From CAVTJX01 sp963735175 (GTDB taxonomy: Bacteria > Electryoneota > RPQS01): DNA of 64,000 nt. Of this stretch, positions 1 to 9,919 are shown piece by piece; the stretch's first letter is position 1, and the number at the start of each line of letters is the position of its first letter. Made by a program: the position numbers and the translations under genes. The stretch spans positions 880,406 through 944,405 of the forward strand of contig CAVTJX010000016.1 of assembly GCA_963735175.1 (NCBI GenBank), in the 5' to 3' direction. The notes beneath the pieces were generated by a model. The model was not told the origin of the DNA and searched no databases. It saw only the letters and a list, made by a program, of their open reading frames with translations.

Positions 1-1
1 G

Positions 2-1118
2 GGACTGGGAACGCGCGCCGTCGACCGCCTCGCCGACGATTACCCGGTGCTGGTCGCGCCCGGACAGCCCGGGTTGCGCGTCAACATCACCACCGAAGAG
101 GTGATGCGCTACGCGCCGAACAAGATCGACCTCATCAACCTCGAAACAAATTCCTTCGAGACCGTGGATGCCCGCGACTTTTTGCGCGACTACGGCGAGC
201 TGGTGCCGGCGATTCACAACATGGTCAGTCTGCTGCGCGACCACCAGATCCAGCGCCCCACGGGATTGCACCTTGACGCGGACCGAAACGAGCTTGGTGA
301 TTACCTTCGAAGGCCTCGTGACGCGCACGCCGTTCATGAAGCAGATGCGCGCGATCCTGACGTTGTTGCAGGAGAAGCTGGGCACGCCGGTGGACATCGA
401 GTTTGCCTCGGACGGCAAAGACTTTTATCTGCTGCAATGCCGACCGCAGTGCTATTCGCGCGACGCGGTGCCGATGCCGATTCCGCACGATATCCCGCTG
501 GAGCAGATCCTGTTTACGGCCAGCCGCTACGTATCCAACGGGCGCGTGCCCGACATTTCGCACATCGTTTACGTCGATCCCGAGCGCTACACCGAAATCA
601 CGGACCTGAAGACGCTGATGGACGTGGGCCGGGCGGTGGGACGGCTGAACGTGCTCTTGCCCCGGCGGCACTTTATCCTCATGGGACCCGGACGCTGGGG
701 CAGCCGCGGCGACATCAAGCTCGGCGTGAATGTGACGTATTCGGAGATCAAGAACACGGCGGCGCTGGTGGAAATCGCGCGCAAACGCGGCAATTATGTG
801 CCCGACCTCTCCTTCGGCACGCACTTCTTTCAGGATCTTGTCGAGTCTTCGATTCGTTACCTGCCGCTTTACCCCGATGACCCGGGCGTGACTTTCAACG
901 AAGAGTTTCTGCGCGCGGCGCGCAACTCGCTGACGGATTTCCTGCCCGAGTACGCGCACCTCGGCGACGTGCTGCGGGTGATCGACGTACCGAAGGTTGC
1001 CGGCGGCCGGGTGCTGCGAATGCTGATGAACGCCGGGCTCGATGAGGCGATCGCCTATTTAACAAAGGCTGCCGCGCCGCTGCCGAAAGCCGATGCCCGG
1101 CCGCTGGCGCTGGAATAG
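2..1118 (+). CDS. PEP/pyruvate-binding (PPDK N-domain) protein, 5' truncated, one frameshift
   Basis: The reading frame is already open at the left edge (GLGTRAVDR, then LVAPGQPGLRVN), so the N-terminus lies outside. The sequence resembles the ATP-grasp, PEP/pyruvate-binding domain of pyruvate phosphate dikinase and PEP synthase: GTRAVDR, LVITFEGL, PVDIEFASDG, FYLLQCRPQ. Beyond it is a region with GPGRWGSRGDIKLG that I know only from long PPDK_N-containing proteins, and the protein stops there. I see no phosphohistidine swivelling domain and no PEP-binding TIM barrel, so it is probably not a complete dikinase but a stand-alone ATP-grasp protein, often linked to regulatory domains. A frameshift lies near 255-285 (CCCC run): the protein moves from frame 2 to frame 3. 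Family call fairly sure, exact reaction unknown. Confidence 0.75.
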
Positions 1119-1145
1119 CCCGTTGCATTGAACCATGGGGATTGT

Positions 1146-1755
1146 ATGCAGAGGAAATGCCGAATCGTCGTGTTGACGCTGTTGCTGTCGATGACAGTCA
1201 TGTGGGGCTGCGGCAAGGGCGAAAACGGGAAAACCGCGCCACCGGCCACACCCGCACCGACAGGTATCGCGGCGTCGCCGGCCGCCTTGTTCGCCGCCAT
1301 CCGTGGCAAGGACATTGAAGCCGTGAAGCGGTTGGTAGCCGCCGGAGCGGATGTCAACGCCGTGGAAGACCTCGGCTACACACCGTTGCACGTGGCGGCG
1401 GCCGGAGGACAGACGGAAATCGTGAAGCTGCTGCTGCAGCGCGGCGCGGCTCCCGCCGTTTTTACAGCCGACGGCATAACACCGCTGCACAGCGCGGCGA
1501 TGACTGGCACTCCCGAAGTCGCCACACTCTCTCATCGACGCCGGCGCGCAGGTGCTGACGCAAGACAACAACGGCATGACGCCGCTGCACACGGCCGCGT
1601 TGAAGAATAACGTTCCCGTGGCGGCAGTACTGGTGCAGCGCGGAGCGGACGTCAATTACAAAACCACTACGGAGTGGACACCATTGCGCGTCGCCGCCTA
1701 TGCCAACGCCCCCGAAATGATCAATTTCCTGCGGCTGAACGGCGCTGTAGAATAG
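1146..1755 (+). CDS. Ankyrin-repeat lipoprotein (one frameshift)
   Basis: Starts at ATG 1146, giving a hydrophobic signal peptide (VVLTLLLSMTVMWGC) with a loose lipobox and Cys about residue 19, so a lipid-anchored periplasmic or outer-membrane protein is likely. After a Pro/Thr/Ala linker come about four ankyrin repeats of 33 residues: DIEAVKRLVAAGADVNA, GYTPLHVAAAGGQTEIVKLLL, GITPLHSAAMTGTPEVA, GMTPLHTAALKNNVPVAAVLVQRGADVNY. The repeats change frame near 1525-1540, where an indel separates the third repeat from the fourth. A TTG 18 bases upstream is in frame but would only lengthen the signal. Role: protein-protein contact; partner unknown. Confidence 0.8.
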
Positions 1756-1770
1756 CCGGCACGCGGCGCC

Positions 1771-1857
1771 CAGCACGCGGCGCTGGACCCGATAGCGCTG
1801 GCGCCGTTGATTACCGCCAGCACGCGGTGCTGGACCCGGTAGCGCTGGCGCCGTTGA
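1771..1857 (+). repeat. Two imperfect 40-bp direct repeats, REP-like
   Basis: Positions 1771-1810 and 1818-1857 are almost identical copies, differing at two positions and separated by 7 bases. Each copy begins CAGCACGCG and ends GCGCCGTTGA; the second contains the perfect hairpin CAGCAC-gcg-GTGCTG. They fill most of the gap between the ankyrin gene and the glutathione peroxidase gene (1756-2080), which holds no other gene I can see. Confidence 0.7.
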
Positions 1858-1966
1858 TGGCCGCAGGCCTTCGGCCTAGCTGGAGTGCTCCGACGATTTC
1901 GTGGTGCCGGCTCGTTACGGCTGCCGGGGCCGAATCACCACAGATCCAACCGCCGGAGTCGAATCG

Positions 1967-1986
1967 CAACCCGCAGGAGCGGGTTG
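1967..1986. repeat. Short perfect palindrome (8-bp stem, 4-nt loop)
   Basis: CAACCCGC-agga-GCGGGTTG. It lies in the same gene-free stretch as the tandem repeat at 1771-1857. It has no T tract after it, so it does not look like an intrinsic terminator. It resembles other compact palindromes in this window at 52324, 52399, 57415 and 62532. Confidence 0.55.
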
Positions 1987-2080
1987 GCTAGGAGTCGCCA
2001 CGGGATGAACACCGCTGTAACTTGAAATGGCACAGGAACGAATATCGTCCTGACAGATACTCATAAATTGATAGTATATC

Positions 2081-2670
2081 ATGAAAGCCTTACTTTCGAT
2101 CATCGCGGCACTGGTGGCCGCACAGATCCTCAATGCACAAACGCCCATAGAAAAACCCTTAGCCCCCGATACCATGCAGACCATCGACTATTTACACGTG
2201 CCGCTGGAGACCATCTCCGGGGACACGGCCACGCTCGCCCAGTACCACGGCCAGGTACTGCTGCTGCTCAACGTCGCCAGCAAGTGCGGCAACACGCCGC
2301 AGTACAGCGGCCTCGAGGCAGCTCTACAAGAAGTACCAGCGACAGGGCTTCAGCGTCATCGGCTTCCCCGCCAACAATTTCGGTGCGCAGGAGCCGGGCA
2401 CCGATGAGGAAATTCTCGCGTTCTGCCAGCACAACTACAATGTAACCTTTCCGCTGATGTCGAAACTCAGCGTGAAGGGCAAAGACCAGCACCCCTTATA
2501 TGCCTATCTGACAAAGCAGTCGCCCGTGCCCGGCGAGATCACCTGGAACTTCGAGAAGTTTCTTGTCGGATCGCGAAGGACGCGTGGTGGCGCGTTTTAC
2601 CCCGAAAACCCAGCCGGACGATCCGCGGCTGATTGAAAAAATCGAGTCGCTACTCATCCAGCCTAAATAA
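2081..2670 (+). CDS. Glutathione peroxidase family thiol peroxidase, exported (two frameshifts)
   Basis: Reduces hydroperoxides. Signal peptide at residues 1-20 (LLSIIAALVAAQILNAQ), so periplasmic. Family motifs in order: NVASKCGNTPQYSGL with the peroxidatic Cys (a Cys enzyme, not selenocysteine), GFSVIGFPANNFGAQEPGT, and WNFEKFLV. The usual FPCNQFGGQEPG has Ala instead of Cys, so the common resolving arrangement may differ. Frame changes near 2320 (after SGLEA) and near 2565 (after FEKFLV) split the gene; the C-terminus ends at the TAA at 2668. No clear ribosome binding site precedes the ATG; an AT-rich stretch sits directly upstream. It could serve oxidative-stress defence next to the respiratory genes. 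Confidence 0.85.
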
Positions 2671-2703
2671 TTCCCGCCTGTTTCACCGCTTCGAGGAGCT
2701 TCC

Positions 2704-4202
2704 TTGGCCAACACAACCGTTCCCCCGTCCGCCGCGGCCCCCCCGGCCAAGCCGTCGGTGATGTCGCAGATTCGCGGCCTGCAGTCGAATTTCTGGATCG
2801 TCAATTGGCTGGAGGCCAATGAACGTCTGGCGTTCTTCGGGATTCGCGCCATCGCGCCACTTTACTTCGTGGCCTCCTTCGCTGATAACGGGCTCGGGCT
2901 GACGTATCCGGAGAAGGGGATCATTTTCTCCATCTGGGCGCTGGTGCAATGCCTGATTCCGATGATCTCCGGCGGCTTCACGGACGAATACGGCTATAAG
3001 AAGAGTCTTTACGTCGCGTTCACCATTAACATCGCGGGCTACCTGATGTTCGCCAACGCGTCCGGATTCTGGTCAGCGCTGGCGGCCGCGTGCTGCATCG
3101 GCCTCGGGACGGCGATCTTCAAGCCGCCGGTATCGGGCACCATCGCCAAGGCTTCGACGGCGCAGAACAGCTCGATCGCCTGGGGCATCTTCTACTGGAT
3201 GGTCAACGTCGGCGGGTTCCTCGCACCAATGGCGGCGGCGCAGTTGCGCGGCGAGACCAACTGGCGGCTGGTGTTCTACTGCGCGGCGGGCGTGACGGCA
3301 TTCAATTTCATTCCCACGCTGTTGTTCATGAAGGAACCGGCGCGCGTCAGCGATGGTCCCCGCCGGACGGTGGGGCAAACGGTGAAGATGGCGATCACAA
3401 CGCTCGCCGACAAGAACTTCCTCGTCTTTCTGGGAATCTTCAGCGGCTTCTGGTTCATGTTCATGCAGCTTCTGGGATTTGCTGCCGAACTTCATTGACG
3501 AGTGGGTGGTCTCGCGGGACATCGGCGGCGTTTTCGGCGCAATCAATTCCGGCTGGGTGCTGCCCAACGGTTACGTCAAGCCTGAGATGCTGATCAATAT
3601 CGACAGCTTCGCGATCATCGCGCTGATGCTGCCCAATCGCCTGGCTGACGGGCAAGTTCCATCCGATGATCGCGCTGATCGGCGGCATGGCGATTTCGCT
3701 TGTCGGCTTCTTCGGCAGCGGCTTGACGACGATGGGTTGGATGGTGGCCTTGGCGATCTTCATCTTCGCCATCGGCGAGATGTGGTGCAGCCCGAAATTC
3801 AACGAGTACATCGGCCTCACGGCCCCCGCCGATAAAAAAGCGCTCTACATGGGATATTCGAACATTCCGTTTGCCGTCGGTTGGGGTCTCGGCAATTTTA
3901 TCTCGGGCTTCCTTTATGAGCACCTCGGCAGCAAGATCAATTTTGCGCGGCAGTATCTCGTAAATCAGGCACACTTCGATCCGGCGCAGGTCGCCGCGAT
4001 TCCGCAGGACAGCGTCATGGCAAAAATGGCGGCCACGCTGAATAACGGCGCGGGCGGCAGCACCGAAGAGGCCACGCGGATCCTCTGGGAGCTGAACGAC
4101 CCGTGGATGGTGTGGGTGATCCTGGGCGCCATCGGCACGGTTTCCACGCTGGCGATGGTCTGGTATTATTTCAAGACCCGTGATCGCGTGCAGCCGGTCT
4201 GA
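2704..4202 (+). CDS. POT/PTR-type major facilitator transporter (two frameshifts)
   Basis: Integral inner-membrane carrier with about 12 segments. The first half carries WLEANERLAFFGIRAIAPLY (compare the E-R-F/Y-Y-G signature of proton-coupled oligopeptide transporters) and GGFTDEYGYKKS, the typical MFS loop 2-3 motif. FKPPVSGTIAKAS resembles the POT FxxPSxG region. Start is TTG at 2704. The frame is lost near 3475 and near 3650 and regained each time, so this is one gene rather than three. The last third has MWCSPKFNEYIGLTAPADKKALYMGYSNIPFAVGWG in frame 3 (split here only for description). Substrate unknown; peptides are the family default. A strong terminator follows. Confidence 0.8.
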
Positions 4203-4227
4203 CCGTTATCTCAGGAAATAAAAGCCA

Positions 4228-4260
4228 GCGGGCCGTCCCTTCGGACGGCCCGCTTTTTTT
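4228..4260. terminator. Bidirectional intrinsic terminator between convergent genes
   Basis: An 11-bp perfect stem GCGGGCCGTCC, a CTTC loop and a T7 tract on the plus strand. The A-rich flank on the other side could serve the minus-strand fapA gene as well. Confidence 0.9.
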
Positions 4261-4281
4261 ACGGAATCGGCGGAGCGGCGC

Positions 4282-5670
4282 TCACTCCGTTCCCCCATCA
4301 CTGGCGGCTGGGGCGGCGGACAGGCTCCGGTTGTCGCTGATGATGAGGCTTTCGCCTTCCTTCCGCGCCGTGACCGGCGTATCCCCCGGTTGCACTTCCG
4401 CTGCTGCGCCGTCAACGGCCATTACCGCGCGCGTGGTCACCCTTTCGCGAATGATGATCAGACTCCCCTCGCCTGCCTCCTTCATTTGAATGCGCATCCG
4501 CAGCTCCTCGCTTTCCCGCGCCTTTTGCACAATCATCGACTGCGTGGGGACGATGGATTCGATCAGCTTGCGATAGACCTCGATCTGTTTGCGACATCTT
4601 AGATCCTGGCCGTGACGATTGCGGGCCATGAAGCGCATCAGGACTGTTTGTACGCTGTGGCTGGGGAACAGGCCTATGATTTCCTTACCCAGTAACGTCT
4701 CGATGCGTATGAGATTTTCGCGCGCCCTCAGCAGAAAGCGCTCGTTTTCGGCGGCCCGCTGCTGAAAGTAGTCCTGCATGCCCACCGTGATCGTAGAGAG
4801 GATGTTGTCCTCGTCCGCGTCGACGCGGTCAAGCACGATTTTTCGGCGGGCGAGAAGGTTGCTGCCGCTGGCTGTCTTGGCCGTGATCGTGTCGCCGGAC
4901 ACTTTGCAGCCGCGAACACCGCCAGCAACGATGACCTGGTCGCGGGCGAGGATTTGGGCGCCGGAGACATCCTGCTGCGCAACGATATTCCCGTCGCTGC
5001 GGATCGCCGCGCCGTTGATCCGGCCGTCGACGGTCACGTTGTCGCCGGCATCGATTTGCACGTCGGTTTCGACATCGCCCGAGACAAAGACTTCGCAATC
5101 GGTCAGAATGCGGCTGCCGGTCAGGAGGTTGCCGACGACTTCGACGGTCTGGTTCGAGGCCACATCGAGGACGCGGTTGCCTTCGACCTTCAGCACCGGA
5201 TTCACCTTGGCGAGAATCGACTCCGGCATTTCCTTGACGCCGTGGACCGTTTTCACACGGCGCAGCGTCCGCTGAATCACGGCGACACCGTCGATCTCCG
5301 CCGCGCATTCGAGTCCGTCCACCGACAACACGGCGCCCGATCCAGCCTTCAGATCGATATCGAGACCCGGCCGCGAGGGGAGGATCTCGCCCAGCAGGTT
5401 GCGGCCCGCCTTTTTTCCCGGCGCGGACGGCTGTTTGCGGCAGAGTGGATCGCCGCGATTAACGCGGCGCGAGGAATAGAAGTCGCCGGTCGCTTCGGTC
5501 TCGGCGACGGCTTGAAAATAGAATTCGAGTTCGGCGTCGCGGCCCGCATCCGGAAATACACCCGCCGCGATGCGGATACCCTTAATCGGTATATGGTGTT
5601 CCACGACATTAACGACGTTGGCACGGATGATGTCCTGATCGAGCAGATCCTTGGGCGATCCCGGCCTCAC
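4282..5670 (-). CDS. FapA/DUF342 polymer-type beta-helix protein
   Basis: 462 aa. Matches the FapA (DUF342) family: an N-terminal region, a central stretch of regularly spaced short beta repeats (DCEVFVSGDVETDV, AGDNVTVDGRINGA, RSDGNIVAQQDVSGA, ARDQVIVAGGVRG, SGDTITAKTASGS) and a C-terminal coiled region (ENERFLLRARENLIRIETL). The family was named for flagellar assembly and is linked to two-component signalling and cell-surface polarity, but no flagellar genes are in this window. It starts at GTG 5670, overlapping the stop of the upstream small gene (GTGA), so the pair is translationally coupled. Biochemical role uncertain. Confidence 0.8.
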   Translation of the reverse strand: MRPGSPKDLLDQDIIRANVVNVVEHHIPIKGIRIAAGVFPDAGRDAELEFYFQAVAETEATGDFYSSRRVNRGDPLCRKQPSAPGKKAGRNLLGEILPSRPGLDIDLKAGSGAVLSVDGLECAAEIDGVAVIQRTLRRVKTVHGVKEMPESILAKVNPVLKVEGNRVLDVASNQTVEVVGNLLTGSRILTDCEVFVSGDVETDVQIDAGDNVTVDGRINGAAIRSDGNIVAQQDVSGAQILARDQVIVAGGVRGCKVSGDTITAKTASGSNLLARRKIVLDRVDADEDNILSTITVGMQDYFQQRAAENERFLLRARENLIRIETLLGKEIIGLFPSHSVQTVLMRFMARNRHGQDLRCRKQIEVYRKLIESIVPTQSMIVQKARESEELRMRIQMKEAGEGSLIIIRERVTTRAVMAVDGAAAEVQPGDTPVTARKEGESLIISDNRSLSAAPAASDGGTE

Positions 5671-6080
5671 TCACCGGCCAGTTGCACGCGCTCTTCCGTG
5701 ATCGGCTTTTCGAACTGATCCAGATACATCAGATCGAGTTGCGCAATCATCCGCGCATAGCGGGTGCCGTCGGGAGCAATTCCATCCTTGAAGTCGACGC
5801 GCGGGTTGCCCTTTTCGATCGTCACCTTGCGAATACACACCACCACGTCGACGAATTCTTCGTTGCGCGTTTTTTCGAGGATCCGGTCGAACTGCATACA
5901 GATTTCCGGCAACTGATGCATGCGCGCCAGCTTCTGCTTGATCCCGCGCAAGTGCTGGAGCAGGATTTTCTGGTCCAGTAACTCCGCGACATCAATGCGG
6001 AACTGTACGTTCCAGCCGTCGACAGACTGGGAGACCACTTTAAATTCAGTCGCCGCTCCTACCAGAGTATCCGCAGTCAT
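5667..6080 (-). CDS. Conserved hypothetical protein coupled to FapA
   Basis: 137 aa, no signal peptide or membrane segment, acidic-basic mixed cytoplasmic protein. Start chosen at ATG 6080 because GGAG lies 7 bases upstream; an earlier in-frame start at 6113 has no such site. I do not recognise the family. Residues 45-100 (KILLQHLRGIKQKLARMHQ, VVVCIRKVTIEKGNPRVDF) look alpha/beta. Its overlap with fapA suggests a shared process. Confidence 0.65.
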   Translation of the reverse strand: MTADTLVGAATEFKVVSQSVDGWNVQFRIDVAELLDQKILLQHLRGIKQKLARMHQLPEICMQFDRILEKTRNEEFVDVVVCIRKVTIEKGNPRVDFKDGIAPDGTRYARMIAQLDLMYLDQFEKPITEERVQLAGE

Positions 6081-6113
6081 ATGCGATCTCCAATGGCTTG
6101 GGAGTTTTGCCAC

Positions 6114-6514
6114 CGCGGGTTAGTCCCCTGCTGTCGAGCCAACCCTGCCAACCGCAAAACGGGCAATTCTGCCCGTCCGGCGTCCGTAACGAGCCCGGAA
6201 CGAGCCTCGACATGGTAATATAATATCATAATAATTATAGAGAAGACTTTGCCTGTCGGGGATTAAGCAACCCCCTTTTTTCGGGCGATGTCCGAGAATT
6301 CGGCACAAACCATGCCACCGGGAGCACCTACTGGAAGCACAACGCTGACATAGATCCCAAGATAACATAACGGTGGCCATGACGATTGCTTTTTCGGTGG
6401 TATTGGCCTATCTTGAAAAATTGACGAACAAATGGACATTCTGAATTCCCCTGTTGGATGACGACAGGGCGATCCTCATTCTCATCGGCGGCATTCCCGC
6501 TGCCACGGGAGGAC
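6114..6514. promoter_or_regulatory. Divergent intergenic region with AT-rich island
   Basis: Gap between the minus-strand fapA pair and the plus-strand CPBP gene. Positions 6211-6245 are much richer in A/T than the surroundings and contain a perfect TATAAT on each strand (plus 6219-6224, minus 6239-6234). No good -35 box stands at the right distance for either, so the promoter call is weak. No open gene seen in the gap. Confidence 0.35.
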
Positions 6515-9500
6515 ATGATGCTGGATCCACTGCGGCTGAATCGCAAAGACGGGCTGTTCATTCTGGGCTGCCTGATTGTTCTGGTGGGCGGCATTCTGAT
6601 CGGGCTGAAGTACTTTCAGAAAGCGTTTCCCGAGGCCAGCATCGATTTTCGCTACGACCGCGCCCAGACCGGCGTAATGGCGAAGACATTCCTCGCCGAG
6701 CAAGGCCTGACTCCGCCGGTGGATTATCGCCAGGTGGGCCGCTTTGGCTACGACAACTATGCCAAGACCTATCTCGAGAAAGAGCTGGGTGTAGACAGCG
6801 CGCGCGCCTTCCTCGGCCATCCGGTCCGGCTCTGGTACTGGCAGCATCGCTGGTTCCGCCCGAGCACCAAGGAAGAATTCCGCGTTTCGATCACGCCCGG
6901 CGGCGAGATCGTGCGCCTCGCCCACGAAGTTGAAGAAGCCGCCGCGGGCGCGGATTTGCCCGAGGATTCGGCGCGGCGCACCGCCGAGCGCTTTTTGCTG
7001 GGCGTCATGAAAATGGACAGCGCGAAACTCGTCTTCATCGACGCCGTGCGGCTGGGGCGGCCCGCGCGCAGCGACTGGAATTTTACCTGGAAGGCAAAGG
7101 GGATCGAGCCCGTAAAGGGCTCGGACTATCGCTATGAAGTGGGGCTTGTTGGCGACCACATCGGCAATTACCGCGAGTTTCTGCACGTGCCCGAATCGTG
7201 GCACGCCTCGTTTTCGCGGCTGCGCAGCTTCAACGAAATCGCCGGCTATTTTGCCACGGTGGGCTTTCTGCTGACGCTGCTGGCGATGATCGTTGTTCTC
7301 TTTACGCGCATTCGGTTGCGCGACATCCGCTGGCGGATCGCGATTATTTTCGGCGGCGTCGCCTGCGCGCTCACGCTGCTGAATCAACTGAACGACCTGC
7401 CGTTGGTGCTCTACGGTTACGACACCACGGCTTCGTGGTCGGGCTTTATCACGCGCAGCATCTTCGACGCTCTCTATGCGACGCTCGGCGCGGGTTTGTT
7501 CGTGTTCTTTATCACCGCGGCGGCCGAGACGGTGTATCGCCAACGCTATCCGGAGCAACTGTCGCTGCCGCGGATGTTCACCGTGCGGGCGCTGCGCACC
7601 AAAACCGCCTTCAAGAGTTTTCTGCTGGGTATCACGCTGACGTCGTTTTTCTTTGCTTACCAGATCGCTTTCTACCTCATCGCCGGACACTACGGGGCGT
7701 GGAGTCCATCGGATGTGCCCTATGACAATCTGCTGAACACGGCCATGCCGTGGCTGGCGGTGCTGGCCATCGGTTTCTTCCCGGCGGTGCAGGAGGAATT
7801 CATCAGCCGCATGTTTTCCATTCCCTTCCTGCAGAAGCTCTTTCGAAATCGCTGGACTGTGCTGGCCGTGGTCATCCCCGCTTTTCTCTGGGGCTTCGGC
7901 CATTCGACATATCCCAACGAGCCGTTCTGGATTCGCGGGGTGGAGGTCGGCCTGGCGGGGATTCTCGTCGGCTGGATCATGCTGCGCTGGGGGATTCTGG
8001 CGACGCTCGTCTGGCACTACACGGTGGACGCGCTCTACACGGCGTTTTTGCTGTTTCGCAGCGATAATCTTTACTTTGTGCTGACCGCAGCGGTGGCGGC
8101 GGGGCTGCTCGCGCTGCCGCTGTTGCTGGCGCTCATCGCCTACGTGCGCAAGGGCCGCTTTCTGCCCGAGCAGGGCGTGTTGAATGCAGACCTGCCGACG
8201 GCCGTTACGACTCCCACTGAGTCCTTTTCGCCAGCCATAATGGAACCGGCTCCGGACACGCGGGCGGAATCGGGCTATCGGTCATTGCCGCGCAGACGAA
8301 CCGTGGCGGCGGTGGCGCTGCTGGCGGTGGGGATTGGCGCGGCGCTGCTGCCCGTGGCGCGCGTGGGCGATTTCCTGTCCTATCCCGTATCAAAGACCGA
8401 GGCGCAACACACTTTTACCGACAGCTTGAAGGCCACCGGCTGGGCGAATCCGGATACGCTGCGCGTGACTGTCTTTGCGGGGGAAACAGATCCCATTGAT
8501 GCGGACGAGGCGCTGGTGTATCTCCTGAAACACTCCGGATCGGTGGATGGCTTCAACCGGCTGGCCGCCGGGCAATTGAATATTGGTCGCTGGCGTGTGC
8601 AGGCCTGGAAACCCGAGGACCGGCTGCGCTTTATCGGCTCAGTGAACGCGCACACCGGCCGCATCGAAGCCCTTGTGCCGTGGTTGCCCGAAGAACGGCC
8701 CGGCGACAGTTTGAGCGAAGACAGCGCGCGCACCCTCGCCCAGCGATTCCTGGTGTGGCAGGGTGAAGACACGGCGACGCTGGAAGTGAAGAATCACAGT
8801 TTGAATACGCGCCCACACCGCCGCGATCACGGTTTCACCTTTGAAGCCAAAGCGGGCGATCCGCGCCACATCGCCGAGGCCAAATACCGCCGCAGCGTCA
8901 GCGTCGAGGGCGGCATGCTTTCGGGCAGCCATACGCCGTGGTACAAGATTCCCGAAGAATGGCAGCGCGCGCGGCAAGCCACGACGACGTTGCGTTCGGT
9001 GCGGCAGTCCGTGCCGTTTCTGCTCATGGCCACATTTGTCGTGTGGGCCATGGCGCTGCTGGTGCAGCGAACACGGCGCGGTCTCGTGCCGTGGAAGAAA
9101 TCCTTTCTTTGGGCGCTGCTGCCCGCCGGACTCACGGTCATCGGCGGCCTGAATCAGTTTTATCTCGCCCAGGCGAATTATCTTTCGGAGATCGAAACTC
9201 CCTGGGCTGTGTTCCGCATGACAACGCTGCTCACCTGGGTGATACAGTGCGGCATGGCCTATTTGCTGTGGGTGGTCGGCCTTGCGCTGCTCAATTCGCT
9301 TTACGGCTCTAAGACGTGGGAACTGCGGCAGCCGAATCGGCGTGGGGCGTTTGCCGATGCACTCGTGGCGGCCGCGGGCGGGATTGGACTGTTACTGCTG
9401 GCGCGGGCCGGATCTGCGTGGCTGCGAGCGTGGCGGCCTGACTGGATCACCTTTACGGGCTGGGGTATCCCCGAGTGGTTGGCGGCGCCGTCTTCACTGA

Positions 9501-9919
9501 CAATGATGCTGGCCTCGGCCGTCAATCGCACGCTTTCGATCATGCTGCTGCTGGCGTTCTTCGCGTGCTTGTGGTGTGGAACACTGAAAAAGCCGCTCTG
9601 GCGCGGCTTGCTGATTCTCGCGGTGGCTTTGATGCTTCTCCCCATGGGCGCGGTGGATCCCGGTGAATGGCTGCTGGCAACGCTGGCGAATCTCGTCTTG
9701 ATTGCTGCGGCCTATCTGGCGCTGCGGCTATTCGTCGCGGGGCGCGCGGTGCTGCTCGTAACGCTCAGCGCCGCCGTGGCCACGCTGCAAATCGCGCTCG
9801 AAGGCTTCGGCCTGGGCAACGGCGGACTGACGGCTCAAACGTGGATCTTCGTCGTCGTGCTGGCCGCCGGGACTGTGCTCTGGCTACGCCTGCCCGCACG
9901 GAATGCCACCGAATCTTAA
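6515..9919 (+). CDS. Giant two-module membrane protein with CPBP-type intramembrane protease domain
   Basis: About 1134 aa from ATG 6515 (or 6518), chosen because GGGAGG lies just before it. Order: one N-terminal membrane segment, a periplasmic domain of about 200 residues, then a multi-pass region holding the CPBP (CAAX protease/bacteriocin-processing, Abi) motifs: EEFISR at about 426-431, FLWGFGH, and WHYTVDALY. A second module follows: membrane segment (VAAVALLAVGIGAALL), another soluble domain, then about eight further membrane segments without protease motifs. The two soluble domains look homologous (both contain LxEDSAR..AQRFL/AERFL, a D-x-x-FT-x-x-AK strand and a VPESW/IPEEW end). Predicted inner-membrane peptidase or sensor; substrate unknown. 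Intact frame despite its size. Confidence 0.8.
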   Translation: MMLDPLRLNRKDGLFILGCLIVLVGGILIGLKYFQKAFPEASIDFRYDRAQTGVMAKTFLAEQGLTPPVDYRQVGRFGYDNYAKTYLEKELGVDSARAFLGHPVRLWYWQHRWFRPSTKEEFRVSITPGGEIVRLAHEVEEAAAGADLPEDSARRTAERFLLGVMKMDSAKLVFIDAVRLGRPARSDWNFTWKAKGIEPVKGSDYRYEVGLVGDHIGNYREFLHVPESWHASFSRLRSFNEIAGYFATVGFLLTLLAMIVVLFTRIRLRDIRWRIAIIFGGVACALTLLNQLNDLPLVLYGYDTTASWSGFITRSIFDALYATLGAGLFVFFITAAAETVYRQRYPEQLSLPRMFTVRALRTKTAFKSFLLGITLTSFFFAYQIAFYLIAGHYGAWSPSDVPYDNLLNTAMPWLAVLAIGFFPAVQEEFISRMFSIPFLQKLFRNRWTVLAVVIPAFLWGFGHSTYPNEPFWIRGVEVGLAGILVGWIMLRWGILATLVWHYTVDALYTAFLLFRSDNLYFVLTAAVAAGLLALPLLLALIAYVRKGRFLPEQGVLNADLPTAVTTPTESFSPAIMEPAPDTRAESGYRSLPRRRTVAAVALLAVGIGAALLPVARVGDFLSYPVSKTEAQHTFTDSLKATGWANPDTLRVTVFAGETDPIDADEALVYLLKHSGSVDGFNRLAAGQLNIGRWRVQAWKPEDRLRFIGSVNAHTGRIEALVPWLPEERPGDSLSEDSARTLAQRFLVWQGEDTATLEVKNHSLNTRPHRRDHGFTFEAKAGDPRHIAEAKYRRSVSVEGGMLSGSHTPWYKIPEEWQRARQATTTLRSVRQSVPFLLMATFVVWAMALLVQRTRRGLVPWKKSFLWALLPAGLTVIGGLNQFYLAQANYLSEIETPWAVFRMTTLLTWVIQCGMAYLLWVVGLALLNSLYGSKTWELRQPNRRGAFADALVAAAGGIGLLLLARAGSAWLRAWRPDWITFTGWGIPEWLAAPSSLTMMLASAVNRTLSIMLLLAFFACLWCGTLKKPLWRGLLILAVALMLLPMGAVDPGEWLLATLANLVLIAAAYLALRLFVAGRAVLLVTLSAAVATLQIALEGFGLGNGGLTAQTWIFVVVLAAGTVLWLRLPARNATES

